The notes under the pieces were generated by a model that saw only the letters and a program-made list of their open reading frames with translations, ran no database searches and was not told the origin of the DNA. A DNA stretch of 64,000 bases from Sporothrix humicola (Eukaryota; Ascomycota; Sordariomycetes; Ophiostomatales; Ophiostomataceae), in the NCBI GenBank assembly GCA_021396245.1, contig WNYE01000009.1:496001-560000 (forward strand). The letters are read 5' to 3'. Of the stretch, positions 46,298 to 58,596 are shown piece by piece. Each line of letters opens with the position of its first letter. The stretch's first letter is position 1. A program made the translations under genes and the position numbers.

Positions 46298-49044
46298 ATG
46301 TCGTCCCTCAAAGATATTCTAGGTGATTACGAGGATGATTATCATCAACCTTCATACAGTCTGTCCTCCCCCATTTCCATCTCGCCATATCCACGACCCT
46401 TCTCATATCCTGTCCATCCCCTTCCCTTTTCTTCCCTTGTTTCGCTTCGCCCATCTCGTTTTATTTTTAACCCTTGTGTCACCACATCTACCCAGCTTAA
46501 TCTTTACCTTCTTCTTCATCATCATCACCCCCTTTTGACGGGACTTTGAAACTAATATAAAGGGCTCTCTTCCGCCCCGATTTCATCAGACTCCCACGAA
46601 GCAGAAGGTTCATTCTCACATGCCAACACATCGACACTCGTTTATCGCGGAAGCAGCAACAAGCCTAGCAAGTCCAACAAATCCAGCGGCGGTGGTAGCA
46701 GCAGCTCATCCAAGCCATCCGGTTCCAGCTCCAAGAGTAGCCATCGCCATTCCTCCAAGAGCAAGTCCAGTGGCAAGGGCAAGCACAAAGCCACTGATAA
46801 CGACAACATTGAAGAAGCGGGCGATTACGAAGACTACAATCAGTCCTCGGCTCAATACACCATGGACTCAGGTGGGCAGTATGGCTCCTCGTCCTCGGGA
46901 CACTACTACCAACAGTCGCAGTATGGCCATCATGGCCATCACGGAAGCAGCCGGGGCGGTCGCGGCGGTTACTATATGGACCCTAACGCCGGGACTGGTT
47001 TTGCCTCTGTGCAAGGCAGCGCCGTGATGCACAACTCTGGTGTGGCCATGGATGGCTCTTACGACACGTCCTCCATGAGTCACCAGTACAACGCCGTGCC
47101 TATGGACTCTTCGGGAATGCAAACACAGGGCGGCATGCTCGTGCATTACTCCAACGGCACGCCCGTGAATGCCAATTCGGAGGTAGAATATACGCCTGTG
47201 ACCCGTCGGGAGAGCCGTGCGAAGAAGGGCAAGCCTGTCCATTTCTGTGACGCCTGCGAGCCGCGCAGGGTGAGTTCCAGCTAAAGCACTCTTGTCCATT
47301 TACTTGTATCTAACAGCAGCCTTAGACCTTTACACGAGCGGAACACTTGCGGTTAGTATAGACAACACACAGTGCCACTCTTCCACGGCAATCAGCTAAC
47401 ACATAGGACCCTTTTATAGCCGTCACCAGCTCAGTCACGGAGAGCCTCGCTTTGTGTGCACGTTCCCTGGTTGCACGAGAATTTTTTACCGTTCCGATTT
47501 GCTGCATCGGCATGAGCTAAAGCAGTATGTTCAGTCCTTTTCCCTCTTCCATCCTTTCGTGTCGTAATGTGTAGTTCACGGCGAGCTTAATCCTGATATG
47601 ACAAAGACATACAGGGAGGATGGTCTCCAACGGGAGCGGCTCAAACGACAGTACTGACTGGCGCAGTAGCAGCGGAGAGGAGATGCCACATGAAGCAGAT
47701 GACGGGGACGACGGACCGTCGAATCGCCGAGGCTCAACCCAGTCGAGTGATTCCCCCGGCGATAGCTGGGCAAACTCAGGAGCAGTACGGAGCACTACCC
47801 ATTTTTCTTTGTCCAGCGGGTACCCAGGAAACAGGAGTGATAATAACTATGACAGCAGTACTAATCCCGGAACGGGAGATGCCCCCACTGGCCGGCAGAG
47901 GCGCCGTCGACCATCCAACGTGGGGAAGAGTGGCCCCAAGAGCCGCAGCGGAAGCGGAAGCACACGCGCCAAACAACCCGAGATGAAGACGGAAACCAAA
48001 ACGCAAGACGAAATGCCGAGCCTAGACGACAGCCAACCCCTCGAACAGCAATCCAGCTCTATGCACATCGGGAACGCCGGAAATTTGGACAATTCGATGA
48101 AAACGGGAGAGAAAGACCAAGGAAATGGGCGGAGGAGAAGCACACGGACTCTCGACAAGACGAAGACACACTCGCGACATCCCACAGAAACCACTATACC
48201 CCGGTCGGCCCCTGGTGTCCACGGTTTTGTGATCGGCGGGATGGCAAGCAACACGCATCATCAGACATTCCACGGGACTGCCGAGCCCGAACACCACACG
48301 ACGACCAATATTGTGCCCTACACCGACCACTTGCAGACAAGGAACGAGGACCATGGCATCAACTATACGCAGGACGACTATTCCGAGCCCTATATGCATG
48401 CTCCATCATTGCAGGTCCAAACGAACCCCTATAGTCGCCACACTCGCAGCTTCACGGTGCCCGATGCAATCTATGGGGGTGAACAGCAGTCCTTGCGCTA
48501 CTATCACCAGTACCATAATAGCGATCCTTCGCCGGCAGCTGGGTGGCCTCAATCGACTGGCAGCATGGAGCACGACAGCTCCGGGCATGCCATTACGACC
48601 AACCCTGTGCCATTCAGCCACGGCAGCCTGACAGAAACAATTGCCGTGACGGCCAACAGTGCAGAGGGCATGAACTATTCACTGCCAACTGCATACACTG
48701 CCGTCTCAGGGGTTAATACCAGCAACGGCAACCATGTCGGCACAGCGTCGCCATCTACCCACGGCTATGAGTCGATGCCGTCACCGTATTTGTACGAGCA
48801 AACAGCTCGCACACTTGCTGGCCAGTCAATAGCATTTGTCTCGACAACTGCACAACCATTGCGGTCGGTTATGGCCCCCAATCTACCACTCGATATCGTG
48901 TCAGCGAGCAGTGGCACAAGTTACCACCATATCGATAGCGATAGCAGCTCGAGTAGCTGGACAGCGTCGGCATCGCTTCCCTCGTCAGCCACGTCGTCAT
49001 CCAGGCACACTTGTACCTCGATCGGCAAAATCAAAGAAGAGTGA
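46298..49044 (+). CDS. C2H2 zinc-finger transcription factor with two fingers
   Basis: Five exons, 46298-46358, 46590-47269, 47326-47351, 47420-47524 and 47607-49044, give 769 aa in one frame. The fingers are at residues 240-262 (C240, C243, H258, H262; two residues longer than the classic spacing between Cys and His) and 269-292 (C269, C274, H287, H292). Introns cut both finger regions. The last intron must use the AAG acceptor at 47606: only this one keeps the frame and supplies His292, which completes finger 2. The donor of intron 1 (GTCTGT at 46359) is weak; an alternative at 46322 gives a slightly shorter N-terminus. The N-terminal part is rich in Ser, Gly, Tyr and His with basic Ser/Lys stretches, and the C-terminal 475 residues are Ser/Thr/Asn-rich and probably disordered. 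It is likely a nuclear DNA-binding regulator; its targets are unknown. Confidence 0.82.
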
Positions 49045-51269
49045 CGACGATGCTGGTGGTTGCGAGATCCAATCATGGTTCCTATGGAGAAGTCAGTCCG
49101 TGTCTTGTATAATATTCTTTTTCGCATGCTGGCATGGGAGAGCAAGAGAGGGTCTTGTGTTTGATGTTTCGAAAATAGAGTGCAGCGCAAAATAGGTGTG
49201 TTTATTTGGACGAGGGGTAAGATGCAGTGCTTGCAGGTCGGGGGAAGGATATTATATTTATATTTTTTATGGTAAAAGGGGTGGACAATTTTTCGTTTGT
49301 ATCATTTTATTTACTTCTATTTTTTAATTTATATTGTTTGTTTCGGTTCACATGCAGGTCAAATAAAAGCCAGTGAAATGCGTGGTTGACAGTGGACGCG
49401 CGCGGCAAGCGTTGCAGCATACTTAGCTCCTCGCCCACAACCCCCTATTTTAAACTTTTTTGGGGGGAGCACCAGTCGGGTTACTGAATCGGGCGTGTTA
49501 GCGCCTTGTTTTTGTTAGAGGACAAGGCCGAGAGGTGAGCGACGAAGAAAATGGTGAGAATTGGCGAGACACGAGACCAATCCTCACGAGACAGCTTGTG
49601 CTCCGTGCCTGTCGCTTTTGTCTGACGCAATTGAGGGAACCGGGAACACGAAGGAGAAGAGAGAGAAAAGCCTCCGATAAGGCGTTTGTGTCTTGCATAA
49701 ATCAATGCCACCAAAAAGTCAAGCCGGTGCAACACGAGGCTCCAATGCCAATTCGCACCTTCCTGCTCAGATTGCTCCGTATCTTTCAAAACAAAAGTAA
49801 GGCTGTTGCAGAAAGAGCGTTGCCCAAGTAAAGAATTGCGCCTTCCCTATTGGAATCACCGCCTTGGCCTCGCCGAGCGCCGCCGGTAGCGCTAGTAAAT
49901 CAATACGGCGGTCAGAAACCAGGGCAGGAAGCTTTCTTCGCCCCGGAGGTGACTTCTTTTTGCGTAAACCTTCCGTCAGTTTGCGTGTTTCCTCGCGCAA
50001 AAAGGGCAGGCATGTCCTGGTGAATTTGTCGGTGTAGCTTCATTTTAGCGCCGTTTCCGTGGTCTTTTTCTTGAGAGAACAAGAGGGGCCAGAAAGAGCA
50101 GCCCCGGTTTTCGTCTCATTTGATCTGTTTTTCTTGTTCTTGCCTTTTTTGCCCAATTTTACGAAGCCCCCCAGGCTAAGCAGAAAGCGCACTCTCTTTG
50201 TTTCGATAGCTTTCCGTGACGCATCGCCAGCTTCTCTTTCTTCTCTCCTTTCTCTCTTCTTTTTTTCTCCTTTCTCCCCTCTCGTCACCCGCAACTTGCT
50301 TTACATTTCTTGCTTCACTTTTTCCCTTCCCAAACAACATTCCGTCCTTCCGCTCCTCCATACCCTCAACAACAAGCCGTCTCTTTTCCCCTCTTGCCCG
50401 TTAAATTAAGCTCGCTGCACGAGATTGGCTTTTTTTTCTGCCATCGTCCCGAGCCCGTTCTGCATTCCATTGGAAAGCCAAAGGTGAGAAACAAGACCCC
50501 TTTTCTCCGCAATCTGCAAGACGAAGCATTCAGGAAAGCGGTGAGCAACGAGACGAGGAATTGCGCAAAGACAGCGGCGCAAAACCTACAGAAAAACCGA
50601 AGAGGTGCTCGGGTGACGAAAAAGGGTGAAAAGCAATTGGGCGAAGTGGCACGAGCTTCGAAACAGGAGGGGAGGCGCCGAGGCGTGCCCGTGCCTTGCC
50701 TTGCGCTTGCTGTCATGTCAGCCAGAGGTCAGAGTTGCATGGGGCGACAAAACAGAAAAGAGGAGGAGGAGCTTACCCTGACAGCCTGCCAGCAGCAGAG
50801 GAGCAGCCCTGCACGTCTTCATTTCGTTTCTGTCGCTGGCTGATTCCGCCTTTCGCTTCGAGCCCCGTCCATTTCCCCCTCCTTTCTTCCCTCGAAACTG
50901 TCTCGGAGCACGGCACTCTGCTTATTTTCACCTTGCTCTTGTCTTCATCGCTTCTCAACTTCAGCTTCGATAGCTAACCAGAGCAACTCTTCCTGTCCAG
51001 AAATCGCCACCACGAAGGTTTTGTCGTTTCTGCAGCTTCGACTGCAATCATCTACCCTTCCGCCTGTCCTTGTTCGAGCCGCGCAACCGGCCCGCAACCG
51101 CCGACAGCTTTCGTTCGCTCCTCTCCCAACAAACCGTCCGTCGCAGCCTTTGCACCAGCGTTCTCGACGACCGCCACCGCTTCTCTGCGCAGAATTCCCA
51201 ATTCACCAGCGCCGATACTCCCCATCCGCTCTAATCAAGCCAATTCATTTTTCGACACACGCAGTCAAC
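49045..51269. other. Intergenic region and leader of the Crp1-like gene
   Basis: About 2.2 kb without a supportable gene. The 3' flank of the zinc-finger gene has an AATAAA at about 49363. From about 50.1 kb the + strand is C/T-rich, as a leader would be, and the sequence just before 51270 probably belongs to the mRNA leader. An open frame of 177 codons at 50310-50843 is not convincing. Confidence 0.5.
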
Positions 51270-54200
51270 ATGGGCAGCTTTGTTTTCATCTGGTACGCAT
51301 TTTTGGCGCAAGCCGTGGGCACTCTTTCGTGGCCGGAAGTTACGGAGGGAACGAGTGCACACGAAGCTCCGCACCGTAGCCAAGATGGCAGCCTAGCTTG
51401 AAAAGTCATTCAGAATCGCTAACAGTTGTCTTTTCCTCTTCTACAGGCCCAATGCCGGCGAGGAGGTCTTTGTGACCGGTACGTTCGACGACTGGTCCAA
51501 GTCCGTCAAGCTCGAGAAGGTCGGCGATGTTTTCCAGAAGTCCGTTGAGCTCAAGGACGCATCGAAGAAGATCTACTACAAGGTACGTTTTTTTTGCTTA
51601 TCTGGTCCGAACCGGGTTTTCCACATTCTATCTGCAATTGGGAACGAGCTGTTGGGAGCTCAGTTTTGCTTTTTTTTTTGTTGCTTCCCCTGTCACCACC
51701 CCCCTTGTTCCTGTTCTACCGTTTTTTTTCCCTGCCCTTGCATAGTCCCTTTTTTCTGTCATCCGATTCTCCTGGGCCTTTTTTCCTACTATTTTCCCGT
51801 CCTTCTCTCCTAGTGGGCAAATTTTCGAGTTTGGTCTGGTTGCTCTCTCCAAATCTTTCTCCAAAGGCTTGTCACTCCCAATCAATCTAGAGGCAACAGT
51901 GAGGCTAGCGCCTGGCCTGCAAGTAGCCTATCGCACAAAGGCGCAAGCCAGCTTTTTGTTGGCGCAAAGATGCGAAATGGCGGGCGGGCTTTAGCCAGAC
52001 TCCTTTGTCTTACCCGACTTCCCTTTATCTTGTGCAGCCAGGGCGGAGACGATGACGCAAGGTCTGCAGCATGCAAAAGCCTAGCGGAGATTTAAGAGGT
52101 CAGCGCCCATTGGCAGCAGCAAAGGCAAGCTTAGTCGATAAGTCAAAGAAGCCTGATCCGATGAGCCTGGCCTAGAACAACAGCGCCAATTGACCCCTCT
52201 CCCCAACCTCGCCGCCAAAGGTCACCTGTGACGAAGGTCGATCGATCCCTCGCTTGTTGCTTGGCTCATATTCTTGCTTGCGAATACCCGAGCACGCCTG
52301 CACCGCCTTTTTATACACTTGAACACCCGCTTCCTGTGGCCTTTCTCTTTCCCCTCTTCCTCTTTTCCCTCTCATACCGCTGTTTTGCTTCATTTTATAA
52401 CATCAATTGCTCCATTGTCATCGATTTTCCTGCCTGTGCAACAACAAGGCTCAATTTTACTTACATCATCTCTTTCTCCCAATTTAGTTTGTTGTTGACG
52501 ACAAGTGGGTCCTTGACCCTGCTGCACCGAAGGAGAACGACGAAGAGGGCAACGAGAACAACGTTTTGACCCCCGAGAACATTGTCGCAGCCGCCGCCAT
52601 CAGCTCTGCTGCTCCCGAGTCGACTACGGCCCAGCTCGCTGCCGACGCCCCTGTTGAGGAGAAGAGCCTTGACGCACCCGTCTCGATCCTGCCTGCACCG
52701 GAGCTTCCTCCTTCGACTAGCCAGACCCAGGAGACCCCCGCCTCTGCTGCTGTCATTAGCTCTGCAGCACCAATTGCTACGACTGCTCTTCTTGCCGGCG
52801 CCGTCCCCCTCGTGAAGAAGGCCGAGACGACAGAAGAGGCACCTGCCGCAGCTGAAGAGACCCCCGCATCCGCTGCCGTCATCAGCTCCGCCGCCCCCGA
52901 GGCCACTACCGCCGAGCTTGCATCGGCTGTTCCCGTTGAGGATAAGTCCCTTGACGCCCCTGTTTCCATCCTGCCCGCACCCGAGCTGCCCCCTGTCGCA
53001 GCCGAGGAGACTCCCGCCCCCAGCGCCGTTATCAGCTCCGCCGCACCAGTGTCCTCTACCGCCGCTCTTGCAGGTGCTGTCCCGCTTGAGAAGAAGGAGG
53101 AGACCCCCGCTGCCACCGAAGAGACTCCCGCGCCCGAGGAGCCTGCTACTGAGGAGACTCCTGCACCGAAGGAGACTTCCACCGCTGCCGACATCGCCGC
53201 ACCCGTGACCGCTGCTGCTGCCGGTGTCGCCGCTGTTGGTGCTGCCGTCGTTGCTACCACCAAGGACTCCGCCGAAGACGCCAAGAAGATGTCTGCTGAC
53301 AAGGCCGAAGAGGTTCCGGGCACTTTCCCCGAGACACCCGCCAGCGAGCTCAACAAAGAGGTCAAGCTCATCAACCCCCTGCCCGCCGCCCCTGGTGGTG
53401 TCAACCCCGTCCAGCTCGCTCCTGGCGAGAAGATCCCCGACGAGCTCAAGTCGGGCGACATCAACGCCAACGTCAAGCTCGACCCTGAGTCGTACGAGAA
53501 GGCTGATGCCGCTGTTGCCGGCGGCTTCTCTGCCGACCAGCTGCCCCCTGTTTCCAAGAACATGATCCCCGAGTCGAGCCTGCCCATCGCCAGCGGTGGT
53601 GACTTCACTATCAACTCAGCTGCCCCCGTTGCAACGACTGCCGTTCTGGCCGGTGCCGTTCCCCTGGAGAAGACCAAGGCTGCCGAGGCTGATGCCGTCC
53701 CCGAGGTTGTCAAGGAGAGCCAGGAGGCCGCCGGTGTCGCCCCGGAGGCTAGCGCTGTCCCTGAGGAAGTGAAGGAGAAGGAGCAGGTCGAGGAGGAGCT
53801 GCTGAAGAAGGTTCCCGAGGCCCCCGCTACCTCGGATGGCACCACGACTGAGGCCACATCTGCTCCCGCCGCTGCTGAGGCCAAGGAGTCCTCGACTTCC
53901 CCTGCTGCTGTTGTCGGTGGTGTTGCTGCTGCCGCCGCCACTCTGGGCGCTGCCGCCATTGCCACTGCCACGGCCGCCAAGGACAAGGCTGTTGAGCAGG
54001 CCGGTCCTGCTGTTGAAAAGGCTACCGCCTCTGCCAGCGATGCTGCCGCCAAGCTGCCTGTTTCCGTTAAGCAGGTCCTCCCGGCCGCTGTTCAGGAGCA
54101 GCTCGCCACGACTGCCGCCACTAGCGGTGAGCCCGCGACATCTGACGTCCCTGCTGAGGTCAAGGAGTCGATTAAGGAGGCCGGTACCAGCCCCGAGGCT

Positions 54201-54662
54201 GCTGCCAATGCCACTGCTGTCGAGGAGAAGAAGGCCGTTGAGGCTGAGCTGCTGAAGAAGGTTGACTCTGGCGCCCCCGCTGAGGCTGCCTCTTCGTCGG
54301 CCGCCCCTGCTGCTACCGAGTCTACCCCTGCTGCTGCTGCCGCTGCTGCTGCCGCTCCTGCTGGCGCCGCTCCTGCTCCTGCCGCGGCTGCTCCCGAGTC
54401 CGCTGCTACGGCCCCCGCTGCCGAGGCTGCCGCCGCCACCAACGGCAAGGACGCTGCTCCTGCTGTTGTCGCTGCCCCGGCTCCCGCCGCTGCCCCCCGG
54501 ATGGCTCCTATTGGCAACCCTGCCGCTGCTGCCATTGCCTCCGCCTCCTCTACCCCGCCATCCAAGGCTGGTGTCGTGACTGCCGAGAAGAAGAAGAAGA
54601 ACCGTCTCAGCGGCTTCTTCCATAAGATCATGGACAAGATCGACGGCGACAAGAAGAAATAG
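51270..54662 (+). CDS. Crp1/Mdg1-like protein with AMPK-beta-type glycogen-binding (E-set) domain
   Basis: Exons 51270-51292, 51447-51582 and 52488-54662 give 777 aa. The N-terminal 75 residues form the E-set/CBM48-like fold: MGSFVFIWPNAGEEVFVTGT, FDDWSKSVKLEK, KIYYKFVVDDKWVLDP. This architecture is found in yeast Crp1 (binds cruciform DNA in vitro) and its relative Mdg1 (pheromone signalling). The rest is an Ala/Pro/Glu/Val-rich disordered tail with five copies of an ISSAAP...TTA.LAGAVPLEK repeat (starting at about residues 91, 143, 185, 235 and 428). It closes with a conserved basic end, KKKKNRLSGFFHKIMDKIDG. Intron 2 is 905 bp, very long for this genome. The start is fixed by the first exon, whose frame continues only through the splice. 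Confidence 0.85.
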
Positions 54663-56148
54663 ATTTTCTTCAGGGGTCCACAAACACTTATCGCTTCTCG
54701 CAGCCCTTTCCGATCCCGTCTCCGTCCAGGCCACATTCATGTGCCACGTCTTATATCCTCCTCATAATTTCATCACCCCCGCGAGCCACTTTGTACAATT
54801 TTTTCCTGTTGCTCTCGCCTAGAAGGGCACCCCATATTTTGAGATTTCATTTACTTTCCTGCGGTTCTTTATGCTCTCATTTCTCATCATTTTTGTTTTT
54901 TATGTATCTCCCCTATTGTTTCGATGGCAGAGTGTGTGACTACAAGGCTATGCCTTTCTTCACCTAACAACTCTTGCGTTGGTGAGCAGTGGGTTTGCGG
55001 TTTTCGTTTTTCTCTTTCTTGATTCCCCGGGGTGTCTATCTCTACTTGCGTTTGGTTTCTGGTTCTGTGCATCGAGGCATTAATTTATTGAGAGAAGAAG
55101 AGAGAAAAGACAGAAAAAGAAACACGAAGGAGAGGCGGGGTGTCTGGAGAGGGTTTGTTTTTGGATAATGATTTATCAAGAGAAGATGATCAAAGATGGT
55201 TTAGGTAGAGACGACGGCATGAGTACATGGAACCGGTTCGGTTTTGGTTGGCCATGGGTGTCATTGGTTTTTGCATTCTATTGTTCTTCTCATTTATTGA
55301 CAGTTTCTCTTATTTCACTTCGCATTTTATCGTTCAATTGTTTTCCTCGTTATTTTGATCATTGTGTAGACAAATATTACAGTTAACATTCTATCAATCA
55401 TGAAAATACGCATTGTCCATTTATGGGTGCCCACTGTCCAGTGAGGTCATGTTGGCGCACGTGACCGCCCGACAAATAGCGTGGCTGCCACACGTCCGTC
55501 CCGGGTGCCAAATTTGCCCCGCCTTTGCCTTTGGGGGAACTATGACTCGTTCTGCCGCGACCTGCTCCTTCCTGCTTATATCAGTCGCTCCTTCTATTTT
55601 TCAATCTTTATCACCAGTGTCGTGATACTCTAGCGTCCCCCCCTCCTCTCGCCTTATCCCTCTCTTTCTCTCTCTCTTCTTTTATTTTTTTCCAATCCAA
55701 CGCTTATCGCGTCCCGGGGAGAATCTCTTCCCCTTCAACATTTTACCGACCCTCCATCCATCCACGACGATTATCAACAGGCTGTTCTTCGATTCCCTTT
55801 CGTCTTTTTCCGTTCATCGAAAGAATCGGAGCCCTCTCCTCGTCCAACGTCCTATCTTTCCGTCCCCTTCCTCCGAACTGGGCTAGGATCGAGACGAAAT
55901 CTGGACACAACAACAACGAGACCTGCGGGGCGATGACGATTGGGATGAAGAACTGATGACACCGTCATAGATACCATCGAGATTTGCTTTTTATCCATCC
56001 TCTGGCCGTCAGTCGTCCTCTCCATCCACGTCCCGGGCGGCCACTCGACAATCGACTTACGCCACTCCGGATCTTCGCATCTTTATATCGATCCGGCCGC
56101 CAGCTGTCTCCGTCGGCACTTCTACCCCGTTTCTCCCATCCTCGAAAA
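54663..56148. other. Intergenic region and leader of the RING-finger gene
   Basis: The 3' flank of the Crp1-like gene, then a C/T-rich leader from about 55.5 kb to the start at 56149. The frame of the RING protein stays open upstream to 55984 but without an ATG. No separate gene is seen. Confidence 0.55.
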
Positions 56149-58596
56149 ATGAGCTTGCCACCGTCGAACCTGGGCAAATCGCTGTCTTCTCCCTCTGCGT
56201 CCTCGTCACATTCGCCGATTGCTCCAGCGCCCGCATCGACTGCAGGCTCCGACCATTCCTCCCGTCGACCAAGCCAACAGTCCGGCGGATCGATTTCAGG
56301 CGCCGCCGCGACACCACGCAAGGGCCAGGCCTCTCGCAAGCAACACCGGAACCAGAAACGGCCGGGTGCAGGAGGAAACGGGAACAGCAGCGGAGGCTTC
56401 AGCCAGAGCCAGAACAAGAAGAACTACCGGTTCGAAGACGAGGATGACATGGCGGAAATCCGGGCCCTGAAGAACGCGTCCAGTCGCCGCGGCCAGACGT
56501 CGATCACCCACCTTCTCAACTATGCGGCACCCTCGCGAGCCCATCTCGAGCATGCCTACGGCGGTAACGACCACTACTACGGCAGCCGATCTCGCCATCA
56601 TAACAGCCATGGCTACAGTCACGGCCACTCGTCGTACCGCTCCCATCACCACAACAGCACCGTCGACAAGGCCCGCTTTGTGAACTCCAACTACCGTTTC
56701 GTCGTCTCGCCCACAGGCAACTACGTCGCCCAGGCCACCGTTGCAGACGAGTACATTCACTGGAACGATGTGTTGCAGATTCTGGCGTCGACCGAGTCAC
56801 AAAACTCGTCGTGCCCCATCTGTCTGTCGGAGCCCGTGGCGCCTCGCATGGCCAAGTGCGGCCACATCTTTTGTCTGCCCTGTCTGATCCGCTTTATGCA
56901 CGCCATCGACGCCGACGAGTCTGTCAGCAATAACGCCGCCGCACGACGGCCAGTAGTCGGCCTTCACACGAGCCCGAATGCGAATGGTGGCACGCTCGCC
57001 CCCAGTCGAAATGCCAACCCTACACCAGCGGCACCAGCGCCAGTACCCGAAAGGCGAGCCAAGTGGAAGAAGTGCCCCATCTGCGAGGAGAGCGTGTACC
57101 TGGGTGAGGTTCGGCCTGTCCGTTTCTATGCAGGACAGGAGAGCCCACTTCCGCGGCCAGGCGATGACGTTGTGCTTCGTCTCATGATGCGGCACGCAAA
57201 TTCTACAGTCGCATTACCACGCGAAGGTGCCGCCGATGTCCTTAATGCCGGTGCCGGCAAGAACGGCCGTGGTGGCGCTTCTATTCCGTGGCACTTTGCA
57301 GCCAATGTTCTCGACTACTCTCGCATCATGAAGGGTACTGGCGATTACATGGTTGAAGAATTTGGCCGAGAGCTAGAGGACCTCGCACGGCAAGAAAAGG
57401 AGGATGAGCTGTTATTCCACGAGGACGGCGAGTGGACACGGCGAGCTATGAGAACTGTCCGGACGGCACAGGAAAGCTCACGAGAGCTCGGCGGTATCGA
57501 ACTCGCTCTCAAGGACGGCAGCATCTTCGGTGCGGGAAACAGTAACAACCAGCGGCCAGTCAAGCTGCCTGTTGGAGCAGAACCGGCATCACCAACGGTA
57601 CCAACAGCACCAGCAGCTCAAGTACGAGCTGCACAGGTACGAAACGACGATGCTGCTGCTTCCCAGCAAGACTTCTTCTTTTACATGTCCCCTCCCCACC
57701 TCTACCTTTCACCTCTCGACATTCGCATCCTCAAGACCAAATACGGCTCGTTCTCGGCGTTTCCCTCGACTCTCCTGCCTCGCGTCGAACACATCTCCAC
57801 CGGTCATGTGGTTGATGATGCCATGCGCCGTCGTGCGAAGTACCTGGGCCACCTACCGGCGGGCTGTGTTGTCTCCTTTTTGGAGTGCGACTGGACAGAT
57901 ATTGTGCCAGCCGAAACACTAGCCACATTCGCCGAGGATATTGAGCGCCGTCGGAAACGCAACCGCGACAAGGCCTTCCAAGAGGAGCGCGAGCGGATTC
58001 AGGCCGAGCGCATTGAGGCTGCCGCTATCCATCGTGGCGGTACACGGCGCGGTGGTAATACCGGAATTAGCGGTCTCGACAGTGGAGTCGACCACCATAC
58101 TGGCCATGACGACATTTATGGCGACAATGTCCGGCCCATGGACATCAACGAGTTTCAGCCGCTCGGAGCTGGCAGTGGTGACAACGAGGGTGGCATCACT
58201 TCCTCATCAGCCTCGCCGCCCAACCCGCGCGTCGGCTTTGACCAGCTGGCATCCATGTCGACGACACCGCCATCTTCGTCATCACGCACCGTTTGGGGCA
58301 CCCGCGCTGTTCCTATCTCACCCACCCTGCAGGCAGCCTATATGGCCAACGAGGCCGATGACGGGTGGCTCAAGGACGACCAAGTCCTAGGCTCACTACT
58401 GGACAACACCGGCGCCAGTGATGCCGACATGATTGCGCAGATGGAGGCCCTTGGTGTCGAGAATGTCAAGCAGGTCGATGGCGAAGGAGCGTCAGATGCT
58501 GCTGCCTCTCCAGCAGGCGGTAGTGCCAGCAAGTCCAAGAAAAAGAAGAAGCAAAAGATTACGTTGATGAGCACTGGCGGACGCAGAGGGTTTTGA
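56149..58596 (+). CDS. RING-finger protein of the RNF10/Mag2 family
   Basis: A single exon of 815 aa from the first ATG. The N-terminal 120 residues are disordered and basic. At about residues 180-220 is the conserved RFVNSNYRFVVSPTGNY, then the RING. C222-x2-C225 ... C237-x-H239-x2-C242-x2-C245 is followed, after an insertion of about 63 residues, by the last pair C309-x2-C312. Downstream homology (FYMSPPHLYLSPLDIRILKT, FPSTLLPRVEHISTGHVVDD, RRRAKYLGHLPAGCVVSFLE) is characteristic of RNF10 and yeast Mag2. Human RNF10 is the ubiquitin ligase that monoubiquitylates 40S ribosomal proteins uS3 and uS5 on stalled initiating ribosomes. Here the same role is inferred. The C-terminus ends in a Lys-rich stretch. 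Confidence 0.88.
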   Translation: MSLPPSNLGKSLSSPSASSSHSPIAPAPASTAGSDHSSRRPSQQSGGSISGAAATPRKGQASRKQHRNQKRPGAGGNGNSSGGFSQSQNKKNYRFEDEDDMAEIRALKNASSRRGQTSITHLLNYAAPSRAHLEHAYGGNDHYYGSRSRHHNSHGYSHGHSSYRSHHHNSTVDKARFVNSNYRFVVSPTGNYVAQATVADEYIHWNDVLQILASTESQNSSCPICLSEPVAPRMAKCGHIFCLPCLIRFMHAIDADESVSNNAAARRPVVGLHTSPNANGGTLAPSRNANPTPAAPAPVPERRAKWKKCPICEESVYLGEVRPVRFYAGQESPLPRPGDDVVLRLMMRHANSTVALPREGAADVLNAGAGKNGRGGASIPWHFAANVLDYSRIMKGTGDYMVEEFGRELEDLARQEKEDELLFHEDGEWTRRAMRTVRTAQESSRELGGIELALKDGSIFGAGNSNNQRPVKLPVGAEPASPTVPTAPAAQVRAAQVRNDDAAASQQDFFFYMSPPHLYLSPLDIRILKTKYGSFSAFPSTLLPRVEHISTGHVVDDAMRRRAKYLGHLPAGCVVSFLECDWTDIVPAETLATFAEDIERRRKRNRDKAFQEERERIQAERIEAAAIHRGGTRRGGNTGISGLDSGVDHHTGHDDIYGDNVRPMDINEFQPLGAGSGDNEGGITSSSASPPNPRVGFDQLASMSTTPPSSSSRTVWGTRAVPISPTLQAAYMANEADDGWLKDDQVLGSLLDNTGASDADMIAQMEALGVENVKQVDGEGASDAAASPAGGSASKSKKKKKQKITLMSTGGRRGF

